Assembly (NCBI RefSeq): GCF_032362555.1
Contig: NC_083513.1
Span: forward strand, 558,001 to 622,000
DNA length: 64,000 nucleotides
Reading direction: 5' to 3'
DNA from: Amyelois transitella
Lineage: Eukaryota > Arthropoda > Insecta > Lepidoptera > Pyralidae
Numbering within the stretch: position 1 is the stretch's first letter; the number at the start of each line of letters is the position of its first letter. The notes under the pieces are model-generated. The model saw nothing but the letters and a program-made list of their open reading frames with translations. It had not been told where the DNA came from and did not search any database. The position numbers were made by a program, and so were the translations under genes. This document shows, in pieces, positions 11,578 through 23,967 of the stretch.

Positions 11578-11844
11578 GTGCCGTGTACCCGGTACCCAGC
11601 ACCATTAGAAAAAAGAATAGGACCACTCCATCTCTTTCTCATAGATGTCCTAAAAGGCGACTAAGGGATAGGCTTATACACTTGGTATTCTTCTTTTAGG
11701 CGACAGGCTAGCAACCTGTCACTATATGAATCTCAATTCTATCATTAAGCCACACAGCTGAACGTGGCCTATCAGTCTTTTTAAGACTGTTGGCTCTTTC
11801 TACCCCGCAAGGGATATAGGCGTTATTATATGTATGTATGTATG
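11578..11844 (+). mobile_element. SINE-like repeat A, near full length
   Basis: Runs from GTGCCGTGT at the 5' end to a TATGTATGTATG tail, with a few substitutions in the first 40 bases. Confidence 0.85.
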
Positions 11845-12492
11845 ACAAAATAATCTAGATGGGACTATACATCCAATGGTTGACTGTAAGATAATGCTCC
11901 TAGCATTAAGTCCGCCAATTGTGCTATACATTTGTATTTTGTACAATAAAGTTTAAATAAATAAATGAATAACCTACAGGAACCATATTTGTACTCTTGA
12001 AACTGGTTTCTTTTGTCACCATGTAAATGGAATGCAATTAAAAGATTGAATATTGAGTACTAACGTTCACCCGCAGATACGCCCGCGCGAATTTAGCGAT
12101 ATTAACACGCGCGAATTTAGATGTTTTATTGCCATTTATTTATTTTTAAGTAAGTACTCTAGACCTACACCCGCAAATTAGCGCCACCCACAAATAATAC
12201 AGGTAATTCGCAAGCCCCACGGGAACTTCATTATTTACCGGAATGAAAAGTAAGACTTTAGGCATATCCTTCTTCAGACTTTATATTATAAGTAAGTTAT
12301 ATGTCAAGAACAGTCCCTTGAGCCTTTCTTAAAATGATAATGTATCTATAAATTTTATTCTATATATTAAAAAACTTCTTTGATTAGGTATATTTGTAAA
12401 AATAGTGAGTCCCTGTCTTCGCCGTAAGGGATAAGAACGATGTAGGTATATGTATGTATTTGGTTACGCTACTTTATGTAATTAAATCTAAT

Positions 12493-12729
12493 ATCTATAC
12501 TAATATTATAAAGCTGAAGAGTTTGTTTGTTTGTTTGAACGCGCTAATCTCAGGAAAAAATATTTTTGCGTTGAGTAGACCATTTGTCGAGGAAGGCTTT
12601 AGGTTATATGTATTACATCACGCTGCAACTTTAAGGAGCAAAGAAATATGTGAAAAGAACGGGGAAAATTATTCATCCATGATGCTCAAAATAACTATTT
12701 CACGCGGACGAAGTCGCGGGCAAAGCTAA
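12493..12729 (+). mobile_element. Helitron-like element, family C
   Basis: Begins TCTATACTAATATTATAAAG and ends GCGGACGAAGTCGCGGGCA plus AAGCTAAT, a decayed CTAG end. Slightly shortened internally. Confidence 0.75.
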
Positions 12730-12902
12730 TAATTTATAATTTTTTAACTTTGGAACAAACTTATAATTCCGAAAAAAAAATATTGCCTTTCCTAATCGTT
12801 TTCAACTGTCCCAAAATCTAGCTTATCTCCAGTTCTCAATGTTTACCCCCAAAAACTAGTAGGTAATGAGCTTCGAATAATAAAATAACAAACACGCCCT
12901 AT

Positions 12903-13015
12903 TGGCACGAGGTGCGGCGGCCGGCGCGGCGCACCGACTCGCCGGGCCGACGCCGCGCCGCCGGCACGCCGCGCCGCGCGACTCGGCGTCAGCCCGAGCC
13001 TGGGTGGCAGCTCTA
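12903..13015. other. Isolated GC-rich patch
   Basis: About 110 bases very rich in CG dinucleotides (GCCGGCGCGGCGCAC and similar) in AT-rich sequence. Open frames here occur on both strands because stops are rare in such DNA, so I do not call a gene. Could be a regulatory element. Confidence 0.6.
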
Positions 13016-13225
13016 GGGAGTTTACCCTGGATGTTGGGTAATTCATATACATACATACTACATATGGTCACGTCTTGTTATTGTTAATGTTAACCTTGTT
13101 ATTGTTACCACACCTTTCAGATTGTATACCGTCCAATTTTGGAACTTCGTGTCTCTTCAAACTATGACATTGGCAGAATCACCGAAAGTCCGGTGGAAGC
13201 CATAATATAGAAAAGAAAGAAAGAA

Positions 13226-13462
13226 ATGGTCACGTCTATATCCCTTGCGGGGTAGACAGAGCCAACAGTCTTGAAAAGATTGATAGGCCACGTTCAGCTG
13301 TTTGGCATAATGATAGAATTGAGATTCAAATAGTGACAGGTTGCTAACACATCGCCTAAAAAAGAATGCCAAATTTGTAAGCCTATCCCGTCCATGGGAA
13401 AGAGATGGAGTGGTCCTATTCTTTTTTGCTTTGGTGTATTGGTGCCGGGAACCACACGGCAC
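13226..13462 (-). mobile_element. SINE-like repeat A
   Basis: Full-length minus copy with a small deletion in the block after GCCTATCCC. Confidence 0.85.
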
Positions 13463-14067
13463 CAACGATTAAAAAAGAGCAACAAACTTGACTTAATTGA
13501 CTTACAGGAATTGGGTAATTCTCTTTGATAATATCTGAATTTATAAAAATAAAGAACATTGATGGACTGACATACTCGTATAAACTCGCAACCACTCTAC
13601 CACTCTCTATACTCTACTCGTCTAATTAGTAATTACCAACCAATTTTATTTCACATGGAAATGCAAATTAAAGTTTACCCTTACAAGTAAACTTAAAGCT
13701 AAAAAAAAATGTTTGTTACATGTCCCTAAATTTCCTTAATATTTTTCAATTTTTTTCCACACAGGGTAATAAAAAAAAACAATCGCATTATTTAGTCCTC
13801 TTAGCTGGCAACACCGACCGCCGCCGGCCGCCTGCCGCCTTTCTCTGGCGCCCTACCACCAGATCGGATATGCACTTCTTAGATTTATTTTTGGGATATG
13901 GGGTGCGTTAATTTGGAGGGAAACTATGGCCTGATTGATCGACGCGAGGGAGACATCCACTTCTGACATTGACATAAAAAAATATTAAGAAAATAACAAC
14001 ATTGTTGTTGTTCTTTATGAATAAATTATAACTAACTATAATTAACAGAACACTTGATTTAATGGAC

Positions 14068-14252
14068 ATAAAAAAGAATAGGACCGCCCTATCTCTTTTT
14101 CATGGATGTCGTAAAAGGCGTCTTAGGAATAAGCTTACAAACTTGGGATTCTTTTTTTAGGCGATTGGCTAGCAACCTGTCACTATTTGAATCTCAATTC
14201 TATCATTAAGCCAAACAGCTGAACGTGACCTGTCAGTCTTTCAAGACTATCA
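14068..14252 (+). mobile_element. SINE-like repeat A, truncated at both ends
   Basis: Begins at AAAAAAGAATAGGACCGCCC and stops after the CAGTCTTTCAAGACTATC block; no microsatellite tail. Confidence 0.8.
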
Positions 14253-14547
14253 ACTTTATCAACTTTTTTCATAAGAAAAATTTTCATAGATTTATGAAAT
14301 TACGTAACACTCTTCGCATATCAATATATCTTTTGTCTAAGATGATAATATATCTGTTTCCCAAGGAATAATGTTTTCAGGAAACAGTATAAACGTCAGT
14401 CGTAAGTATTATCATGTGTCGGACGCGATCTCGTAAACAATTCGGACAATGGCGTCGGGACGACAGGCGTCTTAATGTTTTATTCGCAAACAAGATGTCA
14501 CAAAACCTCTCAAATGTAATTAAATAAAATGTGTTTTAATTTATATT

Positions 14548-14815
14548 TATACTAATATTATACAGCTGAAGAGATTGTTTGTTTGTTTGAACGCGCTAAT
14601 CTCAGGAACTACTGGTTCGTGTTGAAAAATTCTTTTCGCGTTGAATAGACTATTTATCGAGGAGGGCTTTAGGCTATATAACATCACGCTGCAACTATAA
14701 GGATCGAAGAAATAATGGAATATGTGAAAAGAACGGGTAAAATTATTCATCCTTGAGGGCTTCAATGATGCCCAAAATAACTAATCCACGCGGACAAAGA
14801 CGCGGGCACAGCTAG
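14548..14815 (+). mobile_element. Helitron-like element, family C
   Basis: Intact 3' end: GACGCGGGCACAGCTAG followed by T. One change in the terminal hairpin (ACAAAGACG in place of ACGAAGTCG). Confidence 0.78.
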
Positions 14816-15003
14816 TTGTGTATAATCCTAGTCCTAAATAATTGTAAATGTGAAGGTAAGTTTGTTTGTTTATTCGTATGTTTGTGACATCTTAACACGC
14901 TATCTACTGAAGCAATCTTCTTGAAATTTCGCGTACGTATATACAATTAAAATTTTGGAGAAGGACATATGGCGGGTTTGCGTAAAACCTGTATTCTTTG
15001 TAT

Positions 15004-15257
15004 CGTGTGGTTCCCGGCACCAATACAAAAAAGAATAGAACCACTCCATCTCTTTCCCATGGATGTCGTAAAAGGCGACTAAGGGGTAGGCTTACAAACT
15101 TGGTATTCTTTTTTAGACGATGGGTTAGCAACCTGTCACTATTTGAATCTCAATTCTATCATTAAGCCAAATAGCTGAACGTGGCCAATCAGTTTTTTCA
15201 AGACTGTTGGTTCTGTCTACCCCGCAAGGGATATAGACGTGATTTTATGTATGTATC
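15004..15257 (+). mobile_element. SINE-like repeat A, near full length
   Basis: GTGTGGTTCCCGGCACCAAT through to a TTATGTATGTAT tail. Confidence 0.88.
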
Positions 15258-15565
15258 AAGGAACAAAATAAGAATAGGTAGAACTTAAACTAAGCCCTGG
15301 TTAAAAATCTTTGATAATGAGGTATTATATATTTTTGGATATTTTTTATCCCCAAATATAATGAATGATCCCTGGTTCATCTCAACTCCTGTTCCTCACT
15401 GTTCTCTCGTCAATCAAACATCTATTTGAATATATCAATGATTTATTGATGACGCTGGGTATCATATCGTAACGAGTATCCAAATATATCTGCCGGTTTG
15501 ACGGATGTACGGCCTTTTAATGTTGTGTTTAAGTAATCAGGCTTATATCTCTCAGTAACTTGTAT

Positions 15566-15819
15566 TGCCGTGTGCTTCCCGGCACTAATATAAAAAAGAA
15601 CCACTCCATCCCTTTCCCATGGATGTCGTAAAAGACGGCTAAGGGATAGGCTTATAAACTTGTGGTTCTTCTTTTTGGCGATGGGTAAGCAACCTGTCAC
15701 TATTTGAATCTCAATTCTATCATTAAGCCAAATAGCTGAACGTGGCCATTCAGTCTTTTCAAGACTGTTGGCTCTGTCTACCCCGCAAGGAATATAGACG
15801 TGAACATAAGTATGTATGC
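15566..15819 (+). mobile_element. SINE-like repeat A, near full length
   Basis: Second plus copy only 0.3 kb after the previous one; a few bases missing after AAAAAAGAA. Confidence 0.87.
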
Positions 15820-16119
15820 TTTTGTAGGTGACGCTAATTTCTTTGCTTTTTGTCGGTGGCGTTTCATTCACAATTTTTTTTAGTAGTTGGTGTTTTATTT
15901 ATTTTGTGGAGAGCATTATATTCGTCCCCTTTTTGTTGCGCTGAATTGACGCGGGCGAAGCTGCGGGTAAGATGTTTATTTATATCCGAATTTGTATCTC
16001 ATTACATCGGAGTTTGTTTCGTCGCTTGCTAACGAGGTGACTTTGTAGAACAGCAGTCATCACCATCCATCATTTCTCGACCGTTTGATGCAATTTTCGA
16101 TCCTATTAGAAATTCTATT

Positions 16120-16302
16120 TAAGTATATCATAAATGCGAAAGTTTGTGACTATGTATGAATGTTTCTTAGTTTTTCACGCAAATACTGCTGAACCGATAA
16201 CGATGAAATTTGATATGTGGGTAGCTGAAGACCCGGAATAACATATAGGCTCATTTTTATACCGGACTGGTATGACGCGGACGAAGTCGCGGGCGGCCTC
16301 TA
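16120..16302 (+). mobile_element. Helitron-like element, family D
   Basis: Has TGCGAAAGTTTGTGAC near the 5' end, then GCTGAACCGATAACGATG, and ends GTCGCGGGCGGCCTCTAG. Shares the GCGGACGAAGTCGCGGGC hairpin with family C but little else. Confidence 0.7.
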
Positions 16303-16756
16303 GTGAAAATACATTTGTATACAGAAATAAACATTAGTTACCTCAGAATGCAAAGGCTCGTAATTGTACTAAATCTGCCAATCAAAATTAAATGTAGCTC
16401 TTTTACAAAAGAGTTACCTATATGATAAACTAGCTTTAATTACTAATGAGTAAATAAGACAATTATTAAATACACGAGTACATCCTCGAATCCGCCCCCG
16501 CAAGATGAAATACCTTTAAATCCCGTTCCCTTGAGATATATGTATGTATAAAAAAATAGTTATTTTGTCATAGTATATTTTTAATTGACGATATACTTTT
16601 GCCTGACAGCAAACCAAATTTATATATTTATTTTGCATGACTGCACACGACAATTGTCTCATACAGCCACTATACATATAATATGCTCCCATTAAAACAT
16701 TCGTCCTCTATCAATCAAATAAAGAATTATAAGCAAAGGCAAGATCTGTTTACGTC

Positions 16757-16806
16757 TGGTTGTCGCCGCCAGAGGTCGCCGCCGGCGCCAGAATTTTGGC
16801 GCCAAA
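16757..16806. other. GC-rich patch with two GGCGCCA motifs
   Basis: GCCGCCGGCGCCAGAAT and TTTTGGCGCCAAAG lie 25 bases apart; the second is a perfect palindrome. These fit Brinker-type GGCGYY cores. Function is inference. Confidence 0.4.
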
Positions 16807-16969
16807 GCACCTTGTCGCACACACAATAAAAATAATTCCGATTGGCTACTACGATTTGATAGCTGCATTTTTGTGTAATTTTATATAGATTTGGATAGTT
16901 GGCTCCAGTAATTGAAGGTTTGGAATTATAGGTAAGTACCAAAATTTAAGGTTATATGTAATACGTCAA

Positions 16970-17234
16970 TCCATACTAATATTATAAAGCTGACGAGTTT
17001 GTTTGTTTGAACGCGTTTTTCAAAACCTACTGGTTCGAATTGAAAAAATATTTTTCTGTTGAATAGACCATTTATCGAGGAAGGTTTTAGGCTATATACA
17101 TTACGCTGCAACTATTAGGGGCGAAGAAATAATGGAAAATGTAAAAAACGGAGGATATTAAGTATTCATCCTTGAGTGCTTCAATGATGCCCAAAATAAC
17201 TATTCCACGCGGACGAAGTCGCGGGCACAGCTAA
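16970..17234 (+). mobile_element. Helitron-like element, family C
   Basis: CATACTAATATTATAAAGC start, CACGCGGACGAAGTCGCGGG hairpin, and decayed end CAGCTAAT. Confidence 0.75.
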
Positions 17235-17467
17235 TTAATAATAATTGATTGTATATTACTTATTTATATATTGTGGTGCAATTTATTTCCGCGACAAATT
17301 TATCGAGACTGTTGGCTCCGTCTACCCCGTAAGAGATTCAAAAACAGTGGCTTGCCTGCCTGACGCCTGACAAGCTTACTTCAAATATAAATAACATTCA
17401 GATCAATGGTATTTATTGACGCATGTCTTATAATTTGGGTTGGTACCACATACATAGGTACATAAAT

Positions 17468-17586
17468 ACCTACATAAAATCATGCCTTTTCCCGGAGGGG
17501 TAGGCAGAACTTACATCTTTTCACTTGCCACGATCTCTGCATACTTCTTTCGCTACGTCCACATTCATAACTCTCTTCATGCAAGA
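17468..17586 (-). mobile_element. LINE 3' end, family E (short)
   Basis: On the minus strand it encodes the last residues of the LINE ORF and the CCCCTCCGGGAAAAGG tail region. 5' truncated, as usual for LINEs. Confidence 0.7.
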
Positions 17587-17730
17587 TTACTAGGTAGGTA
17601 CTCAGAGAAAAAAATTATGTGAGTGTCTAATGACCGGCTACTAAGCATCTGCGTGGACCGTCATAATTTTTATTTATTCCACGGATATTTGCGTGAACAA
17701 ACAACCAAGTTTAATCATGTTTATTTACAA

Positions 17731-18001
17731 ATACATACATATATATAATCACGTCTATTTACCTTGCGGGGTAGACAGAGCCAACAGTCTCGACAAATCT
17801 GGTAGGCCACGTTCGGCCGTTTGGCTTAGTGATAGAATTGAGATTCAAATTTCAAATTGCAACTGGTTCTAGCCCATCGCCAAAAAGAAGAATCCCAAGT
17901 TTGAAAGCAGATTCCTTAGTCACCTTTTACGACATCCATGGGAAAAGATAGACTGGTAAGTACTATTATTTTCCTATTGGTGCCGGGAACCACACGGCAC
18001 C
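17731..18001 (-). mobile_element. SINE-like repeat A
   Basis: Full-length minus copy from the ATACATACAT tail to GGAACCACACGGCACC. Confidence 0.87.
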
Positions 18002-18035
18002 TTTACATTTACGAATTTCATAAGTATATTATTTT

Positions 18036-18190
18036 AGTTATTAAGGACGTCCTGATAAAGGGTCAGGTCAAAAATACCCGAAACCGCCGAGCTTGCATGA
18101 AGAGAGTTATGAATGTGGATGAAGCGAAGGAAGTATGCAGAGATCGTGGCAAGTGGAAAGAGGTAGTCTCTGCCTACCCCTGATTTTATG
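18036..18190 (+). mobile_element. LINE 3' end, family E
   Basis: Encodes in plus frame the C-terminal LINE segment with [20 protein letters not shown] then a stop after SAYP, followed by a TATGTATG tail. It abuts the previous SINE copy. Confidence 0.78.
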
Positions 18191-18356
18191 TATGTATGTA
18201 TTATTTTAGTTACAAATTTAGGTACCTACCTATAACCATTATAATAAATAGCAGATATTTTATAATAAAAGCGTAGTAAAAAACGATTATCAGTTGGCGT
18301 CAAGATGGCGTCGCCTGCGACGCGACACTGGCGCCCTCACTGGTGGCATCATTTCG

Positions 18357-18420
18357 ACTCCTGTGGTAAAGTGGTTAGATTCTTGATAACAAGTCATAAG
18401 GTTCCAGGTTACTAGACCCT
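18357..18420 (+). repeat. tRNA-like fragment
   Basis: TGTGGTAAAGTGGTTAGATT resembles a box A and GGTTCCAGGTTACTA a damaged box B. Most likely the head of a decayed tRNA-derived SINE, not a functional tRNA. Confidence 0.4.
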
Positions 18421-18488
18421 GTCAGGTCATGGTGGAAGGGTATTTTTATAAGTTTACAAGAAACTTAGCGGTATGTTTATTATATAAA

Positions 18489-18753
18489 ACTAGCTGTGCC
18501 CGCGACTTCGTCCGCGTGGAGTAGTTATTTTGGGCATCATTGAAGCCCTCAAGAATGAATAATCTACCCCGTTTTTTTCACTTTCCATTATTTCTTCGCT
18601 CCTAATGCAGCGTGATGTTATATAGGCTAAAGCCTTTCTCGATAAATGGTCTAAGTATTCAACATAAAAATAATTTTGCAATTCGAACCAGTAGTTCCTG
18701 AGATTAGCGCGTTAAACAAACTCTTCAGCTTTATAATATTAGTAGGTATAGAT
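18489..18753 (-). mobile_element. Helitron-like element, family C
   Basis: Minus copy with intact CTAG end at 18490 and TATAATATTAGTAGGTATAGA at the other side. Confidence 0.8.
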
Positions 18754-18906
18754 GTACACTCAACCTAATTTTCAAAGGGTCCTGTTAGCCTTTTTGCTAA
18801 TTTCTCAGAGAATTGAAAATCTAGTATTTATTTGTATTATTAAAGAGAATTACATTTGTGTTTTTATTGTATGTAATTTTCCATTGCCTACAAATTCTAA
18901 ATTTAA

Positions 18907-19216
18907 GGGAATCAAGTGAATATCGGCGGCGGAATTTGCCGGCCCCTGTGGCGCGTAGTACGCGTGTCTGTGACACCGGAGGTCCCGGGTTCGCATCCCG
19001 GCCAGAGCATGATGAGAAACGAACTTTCTCTGATTGGCCTGGGTCTTGGATGTTTATCTATATAAGTATTTATTATAAAATATAGTATCGTTGAGTTAGT
19101 ATCTCGTAACACAAGTCTCGAACCTACTACGAGGCTAACTCAATCTGTGTAATTTGTCCCGTATATATTTATTATTGATTTATTTAATTAATATTTCAGG
19201 GAATCAAGTGAATATC
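18907..19216 (+). mobile_element. tRNA-derived SINE, family B, with target-site duplication
   Basis: Body 18940-19168 starts GGCCCCTGTGGCGCGTAGTA and has box B GGTTCGCATCCCGG. It is flanked by the direct repeat GGGAATCAAGTGAATATC at 18907-18924 and 19199-19216, an 18-base duplication typical of LINE-driven insertion. Confidence 0.85.
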
Positions 19217-19318
19217 CGTCCAAATGATAATATGAAACGCTATGATTGGTCGAAGGATGAACCGGCGCCCCCCAGCCGGGCGTCTTTGGCGGCGGCTGGA
19301 CGGCTGCTATCATGTCAT

Positions 19319-19385
19319 CTGCGACTGTGGCGTAGTGGTTGACATGTCAGACTTGCTATCTAGAGGACCTAGGTTCGAACTAAGT
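19319..19385 (+). repeat. tRNA-like SINE head
   Basis: Box A-like TGGCGTAGTGG and box B-like GGTTCGAAC are spaced as in a tRNA, but the acceptor stem does not pair and no CCA-side structure is evident. Best read as another tRNA-derived SINE fragment. Confidence 0.45.
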
Positions 19386-19578
19386 GAAATTATATTACAT
19401 AAAACTCTTAAAAACGAGTTATGTTGAATATTTTGTCATTTTTATTGCAGAGTATATTATACCTACAGCTGCGCGGCCTATTAATTTCTAAATTATTAAT
19501 TAATTGTTACTTATTTTTATTTATTATTTTTGTTCTTTTTATTGGCACTAAGGGCACAAAAAAAATAGTTTTACAACA

Positions 19579-19811
19579 CAACGTCTATATCCCATGTGGG
19601 GTAGACAGAGCCAGCAGTCTTGAAAATACTGATAACTGGCCAAGATCAGCTGTTTGGCTTACTGATAGAATTGAGATTCATATAAAGTGACAGGTTGGAA
19701 GCCCGTCGCCTAAAAGAAGAATCCCAAGTTTATAAGCCTATCCCTTAGTCGCCTTTGGCGACATCCATGGGAAAGTGTTGGAGTGGTATTTTTCTTTTTT
19801 CTATTTGTGCC
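19579..19811 (-). mobile_element. SINE-like repeat A
   Basis: Minus copy, diverged at its 5' end (TTTGTGCCAGAAAAC). Confidence 0.82.
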
Positions 19812-20289
19812 AGAAAACACTTTAAATTCAAAATGTCACAACTAAATACTGAACCAGGTCCCAATATTATGATAACAATGACTTGACTTAGAAAAACGTT
19901 ATTTAAAAAAAACCGTCGTATACTTATTATAAGTTGAAAAATGTAGTCTCCATCTATCCCGACGGCGTAATTTTTTGTAAGTACTTATTTACGTACAGAA
20001 AAAAATATTCAAGTACGTAGCTTTTTCTAAACAAACCGAGGAGTTAGTGTGAGTTTCACTCGATCAAACGCGTCGAGCAAGTTAACGCGAATTTGTATTT
20101 GATTTGATTAGCGCCACCTAGTGGTAACACGGAGGCACTAATGCAACTCCATACAAACTTGCGTTTACTTACTCAACGCGTTTGACCGAGTAGAACTCGC
20201 ACCAACGCCTCCGGTTTCAAAGTTGTTTCAACGACTGGACGCAGGTAGCAAAAGACATCAACGAAACGCGAAAGTTTGATTGGGCTTTT

Positions 20290-20537
20290 ACATACATATG
20301 GTCACGTCTATATCCCTTGTGGGTTAGACAGAGCCGACAGTCTTGAAAAGACTGATAGGCCACGCTCAGCTATTTAGCTTAACGATAGAATTGAAATCCA
20401 ACTAGTGACAGGTTGCTAGCCCATCGCCTAAAAAAAGAATCCCGAGTTTGTAAGCCTATCCCTTAGTCGCTCTCTACGACATCCATGGGAAAGAGATGGA
20501 GTGGTCCTATTCTTTTTTCTATCGTACCACACGGCAT
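20290..20537 (-). mobile_element. SINE-like repeat A
   Basis: Minus copy, near complete; the GGTGCCGGGAA block is shortened to TCGTACC. Confidence 0.85.
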
Positions 20538-20633
20538 TGGGCTTTTAAGTTATTGTTTATGGTCATTGAAGTTTGTGTAGTTATTAATTTTTGATACAAT
20601 TTGGGATGATCAACATGGTGTTTAAGAAAAGGT

Positions 20634-20895
20634 GTGCCGTGTGGTTCCCAGCACCAATACAAAAAAGAATAGGACCACTCCATCTCTTTCCCATGGATAT
20701 CGTAAAAGGCGGCTAAGGGATAGGCTTACCAACTTGGGATTCTTTTTTAGGCGATGGACTAGCAACCTGTCACTATTTGAATCTCAATTCTATCATTAGG
20801 CCAAATAGCTGAACGTGGCCATTCAGTCTTTTCAAGACTGTTGGTTCTGTCTACCCCGCAAGGGATATAGAGGTGACCATATGTATGTATGTATG
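20634..20895 (+). mobile_element. SINE-like repeat A, full length
   Basis: From GTGCCGTGTGGTTCCCAGCA to a TATGTATGTATG tail; about 100 bases from the preceding minus copy, giving a loose inverted pair. Confidence 0.9.
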
Positions 20896-21115
20896 TTTAA
20901 GAAAAATGTTCTTGTCGTGACATCATGATGCGCAGGGCGCCCGCCGACCTGCCGCCCGGGTGGACATCATGTCATATTCTGAACAAGGATATTACTCCAA
21001 CGTGCCTTTATTTTCAACTTCATTCGTAGTTATAAGACATCACATAAGATCAAGGCAAGACTACACGATGAGACGACGTGATTGGTGAGGTATGAATGTG
21101 GCTGAATCTAAATAT

Positions 21116-21202
21116 ACATACATAAAATCACGCCTCTTTCCCGGAGGGGTAGGCAGAGACTACCTCTTTCCACTTGCCACGATCTCTGCATACTTCCTTC
21201 GC
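21116..21202 (-). mobile_element. LINE 3' end, family E (short)
   Basis: ACATAAAATCACGCCTCTTT to CTGCATACTTCCTTCGCTT; last codons and tail only. Confidence 0.7.
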
Positions 21203-21662
21203 TTATAATCTAAATATATAAACACATTATCCTCCCTCTGACAAAGTCAGGTAAAAAAGAGGACACTTGACTGACTGACATATGAACTCATAACGCGGGG
21301 TCTAATTAGGTATTGAAAACTTGTCATGTAATTTCAAATCTCTAGAACCAGCCATTTGGGTTGTCAGTTGTCAATCAGTGTTGTCTTTTATACTTATGAT
21401 TAATGTCTCTGCCTATCCCTCCAGGGAAGAAATATATTAACCCGCAGCTTCGTCCGTGTGAATACAGTGCCATCTACAAAAAGCGGCGATTTTTTAGCCA
21501 AAAATGTGACGAAGTTATCACCTCCTATAAAAAGCAACAAATTAAACTAACGAAATATTACTACAGGTTTTTCGCAAATCCCTATATTTATCGAACTACT
21601 TTAGTTTTTAATCTAAAATTTTAATACCTAATGTCCTTCTACAGACTCTTAATTATTTATTA

Positions 21663-21888
21663 TACTAGAGGGCGCCCGTGACTTCGTCCGCATGGAAACC
21701 CCGGGGAATTATCAATCCCGCGGGAACTCTGAGATAAAAAGTAGCCTATATGCTATTCTGGGTCTTCAGCTACCCACATACCTAATTACATTGTCATCGG
21801 TTCAGTAGTTTTTGCGTGAAAGATTAACAAACATCCATACTGTCATCCTGACATACAAACTTTCGCATTTATAATATAAGTAGGATAT
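21663..21888 (-). mobile_element. Helitron-like element, family D
   Basis: CTAGAGGGCGCCCGTGACTT at the 3' end and TTCGCATTTATAATATAAG near the 5' end. Confidence 0.72.
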
Positions 21889-21924
21889 ATGTGATATTTC
21901 AATAAATAAAATAAATAATAAATA

Positions 21925-22151
21925 TATACGGGACTAATTACACAGATTGAGTTAGCCTCGAAGTAAGTTTGAAACTTGTGTAACGAGATACTAACTCAAC
22001 GATACTATATTTTATAATAAATAATTATATAGATAAACATCCAAGACCCAGGCCAATCAGAAAAAGTTCTTTTCTCATCATGCCCTAGCCGGGATTCGAA
22101 CCCGGGACCTCCGTGTCACAGACAAGCATACTACCGCTGCGCCACAGGCCG
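21925..22151 (-). mobile_element. tRNA-derived SINE, family B
   Basis: Minus strand gives GCCTGTGGCGCAGCGGTAGT and GGTTCGAATCCCGGC; both Pol III boxes are intact. Confidence 0.85.
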
Positions 22152-22370
22152 TAAGAAGAATTTCAAGAAGATTAATTCTATAGATAACTCGTCAAAAGGC
22201 AAGAAACAAACAAACTTAGGTACTTTCTCATTAAAATATTAGTCGGAATTGTAATGAACGCCATCGCCTACCCCTCCAGAAATGAAATATATCTTTACAA
22301 ATATATTGTAATCATTCTCTCTTAATGTTGCGTCAACACCTTGTATGACATCATATACCTAGAAGAATCT

Positions 22371-22460
22371 CTGTGGCGCCTAACTTTGGTGCCCGAGTGC
22401 CGCGCCGGCCGGCGCCCCGCGGTCCACGAGAAGTTGGCGGTGACGCCCAATCGAGGGGGG
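22371..22460. other. Isolated GC-rich patch with TGGCGCC
   Basis: TGTGGCGCC at 22372 and GCGCCGGCCGGCGCC downstream. An AT-poor island similar in texture to the patches near Dad. No gene supported. Confidence 0.4.
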
Positions 22461-22967
22461 GCATGGCATAACGTGACCATTTTTTTTTGCGTCAAAGCGG
22501 GACGCTTACGGAATTTTGTACATAAGTAAATAAAAAAAATATACTATATACTTAATATATAAGTTAATTATAAATAATTATCTATACATATAACAAAACA
22601 GTAAAAAATATTTTGTCTGCACATTTAGTATTTTGACTGACTGTTCTCGTCAGCGAGATTTGAGTGCAATGTTGATATAAAATAAGTATAAAAATTTGGT
22701 TTGTTTGCAAAAGCGGGACATTTTTGCTCTCGCTGGGGACAGCGGGACAGAAAGCCTGAAAGCGGGACAATCCCGCCGAAATGGGACGTATGGTCACTTT
22801 AGGGATGCACCTTGTTATATAGCCTAATTTTGTTTTGTACCTACTCATTGTTTTAATTTGGAATTAATGCAAAAATTATAGTAAAGTGGTTAAAAAGTAC
22901 CTACGGATTTTAATCGATGTTTACGTGTTTCGTAATACATAATGTTTAATAAATAAATTCATTTATA

Positions 22968-23078
22968 TAATCACGTCTATATCCCTTGCGGGGTAGACAG
23001 AGCCAGCGATCTTGAAAGACTGAAAGGCCACGTTCGTTGTTCAGCTGTCAGGCTTAATGATAGAATTGAGTTTCAAAT
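22968..23078 (-). mobile_element. SINE-like repeat A, partial
   Basis: Tail and 3' third only, with a seven-base insertion in CCACGTTCGTTGTTCAGC. Confidence 0.8.
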
Positions 23079-23195
23079 TTTTGAAGTAAAAAAAAAAATT
23101 ATTATTTTTGAGGACTAATAAGGTTGCTTCATTAATAAGAAGCTTCTTTTGCTAGGTGTATATATCTATACTTTTGAACTACCTAGGTACACTTT

Positions 23196-23435
23196 GTGCC
23201 GTGTGATTCCCGGCACCAATAGAAAAAAATATAGGACCGCTCCACCTCTTTCCCATGGATGTCGTAAAGGGCCATGTAACTAAGATATAGGCTTATAAAC
23301 TTTGGATTCTTTTAGGTGATGGGCAACCTGTCGCTATTTGAAACTCAATTCTATCATTAAGCCAAACAGCTGAACGTGGCCTTTCAGTCTTTCAAGATCG
23401 CTGGCTCTTTCTACCCCGCAAGGGATATGTATATT
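23196..23435 (+). mobile_element. SINE-like repeat A
   Basis: Near full length, several short deletions; tail reduced to TATGTATATTAT. Confidence 0.83.
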
Positions 23436-23736
23436 ATAAGAATGAATGTTTAAGTAAGGTACCTACGTTGCTTTTTTTTAAATTAAACAACCATTATTTT
23501 TTTTTGAGGACGCGACATCGTCCGCTTAAATTTCGAGTTGAATCTTGATCATACAGTCAGATACAGACAGACAGACCAAAAAATTCAGTCAAAATATGAA
23601 ATTTACAGACAAAATATTTTTACCGGTTTATTAGGTATATTTTGATTTTCAGTTTTTTTTTTTTAATAAAATACTCGGAAACACAAATTACACCATCGAG
23701 GCCATTGTGGTGATGTTGAAATTAAAGTAGACTACA

Positions 23737-23948
23737 TACATACGTATGGTCACGTCTATATACCTTGCGGGGTAGACAGAGCCAACAGGCTTGAAAAGAC
23801 CGAATAGCCACGTTCAGCTTTTTGGCTTAATGATAGAATTGAGATTCAAATAGTGATAGATAGCTAGCCCATCGCCTAAAAAAGAATCCCAAGTTTATTA
23901 GCCTATCCTCCTTCTTCCTTAGTCGCCTTTTACGGGAAAGAGTGGTCC
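23737..23948 (-). mobile_element. SINE-like repeat A, 5' truncated
   Basis: Ends at GAAAGAGTGGTCCTG, with an internal CTTCTTCCTTAG duplication. Confidence 0.82.
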
Positions 23949-23967
23949 TGAGAAATTTTACTTTCAT

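Noticed and set aside
12843..13087. Arg/Ala-rich open frames in a GC-rich patch
   Set aside because: Open on both strands, no conserved motif, no plausible splice links.
19319..19385. Possible functional tRNA gene
   Set aside because: Boxes A and B are present but the acceptor and anticodon stems do not pair well; fits a SINE head.
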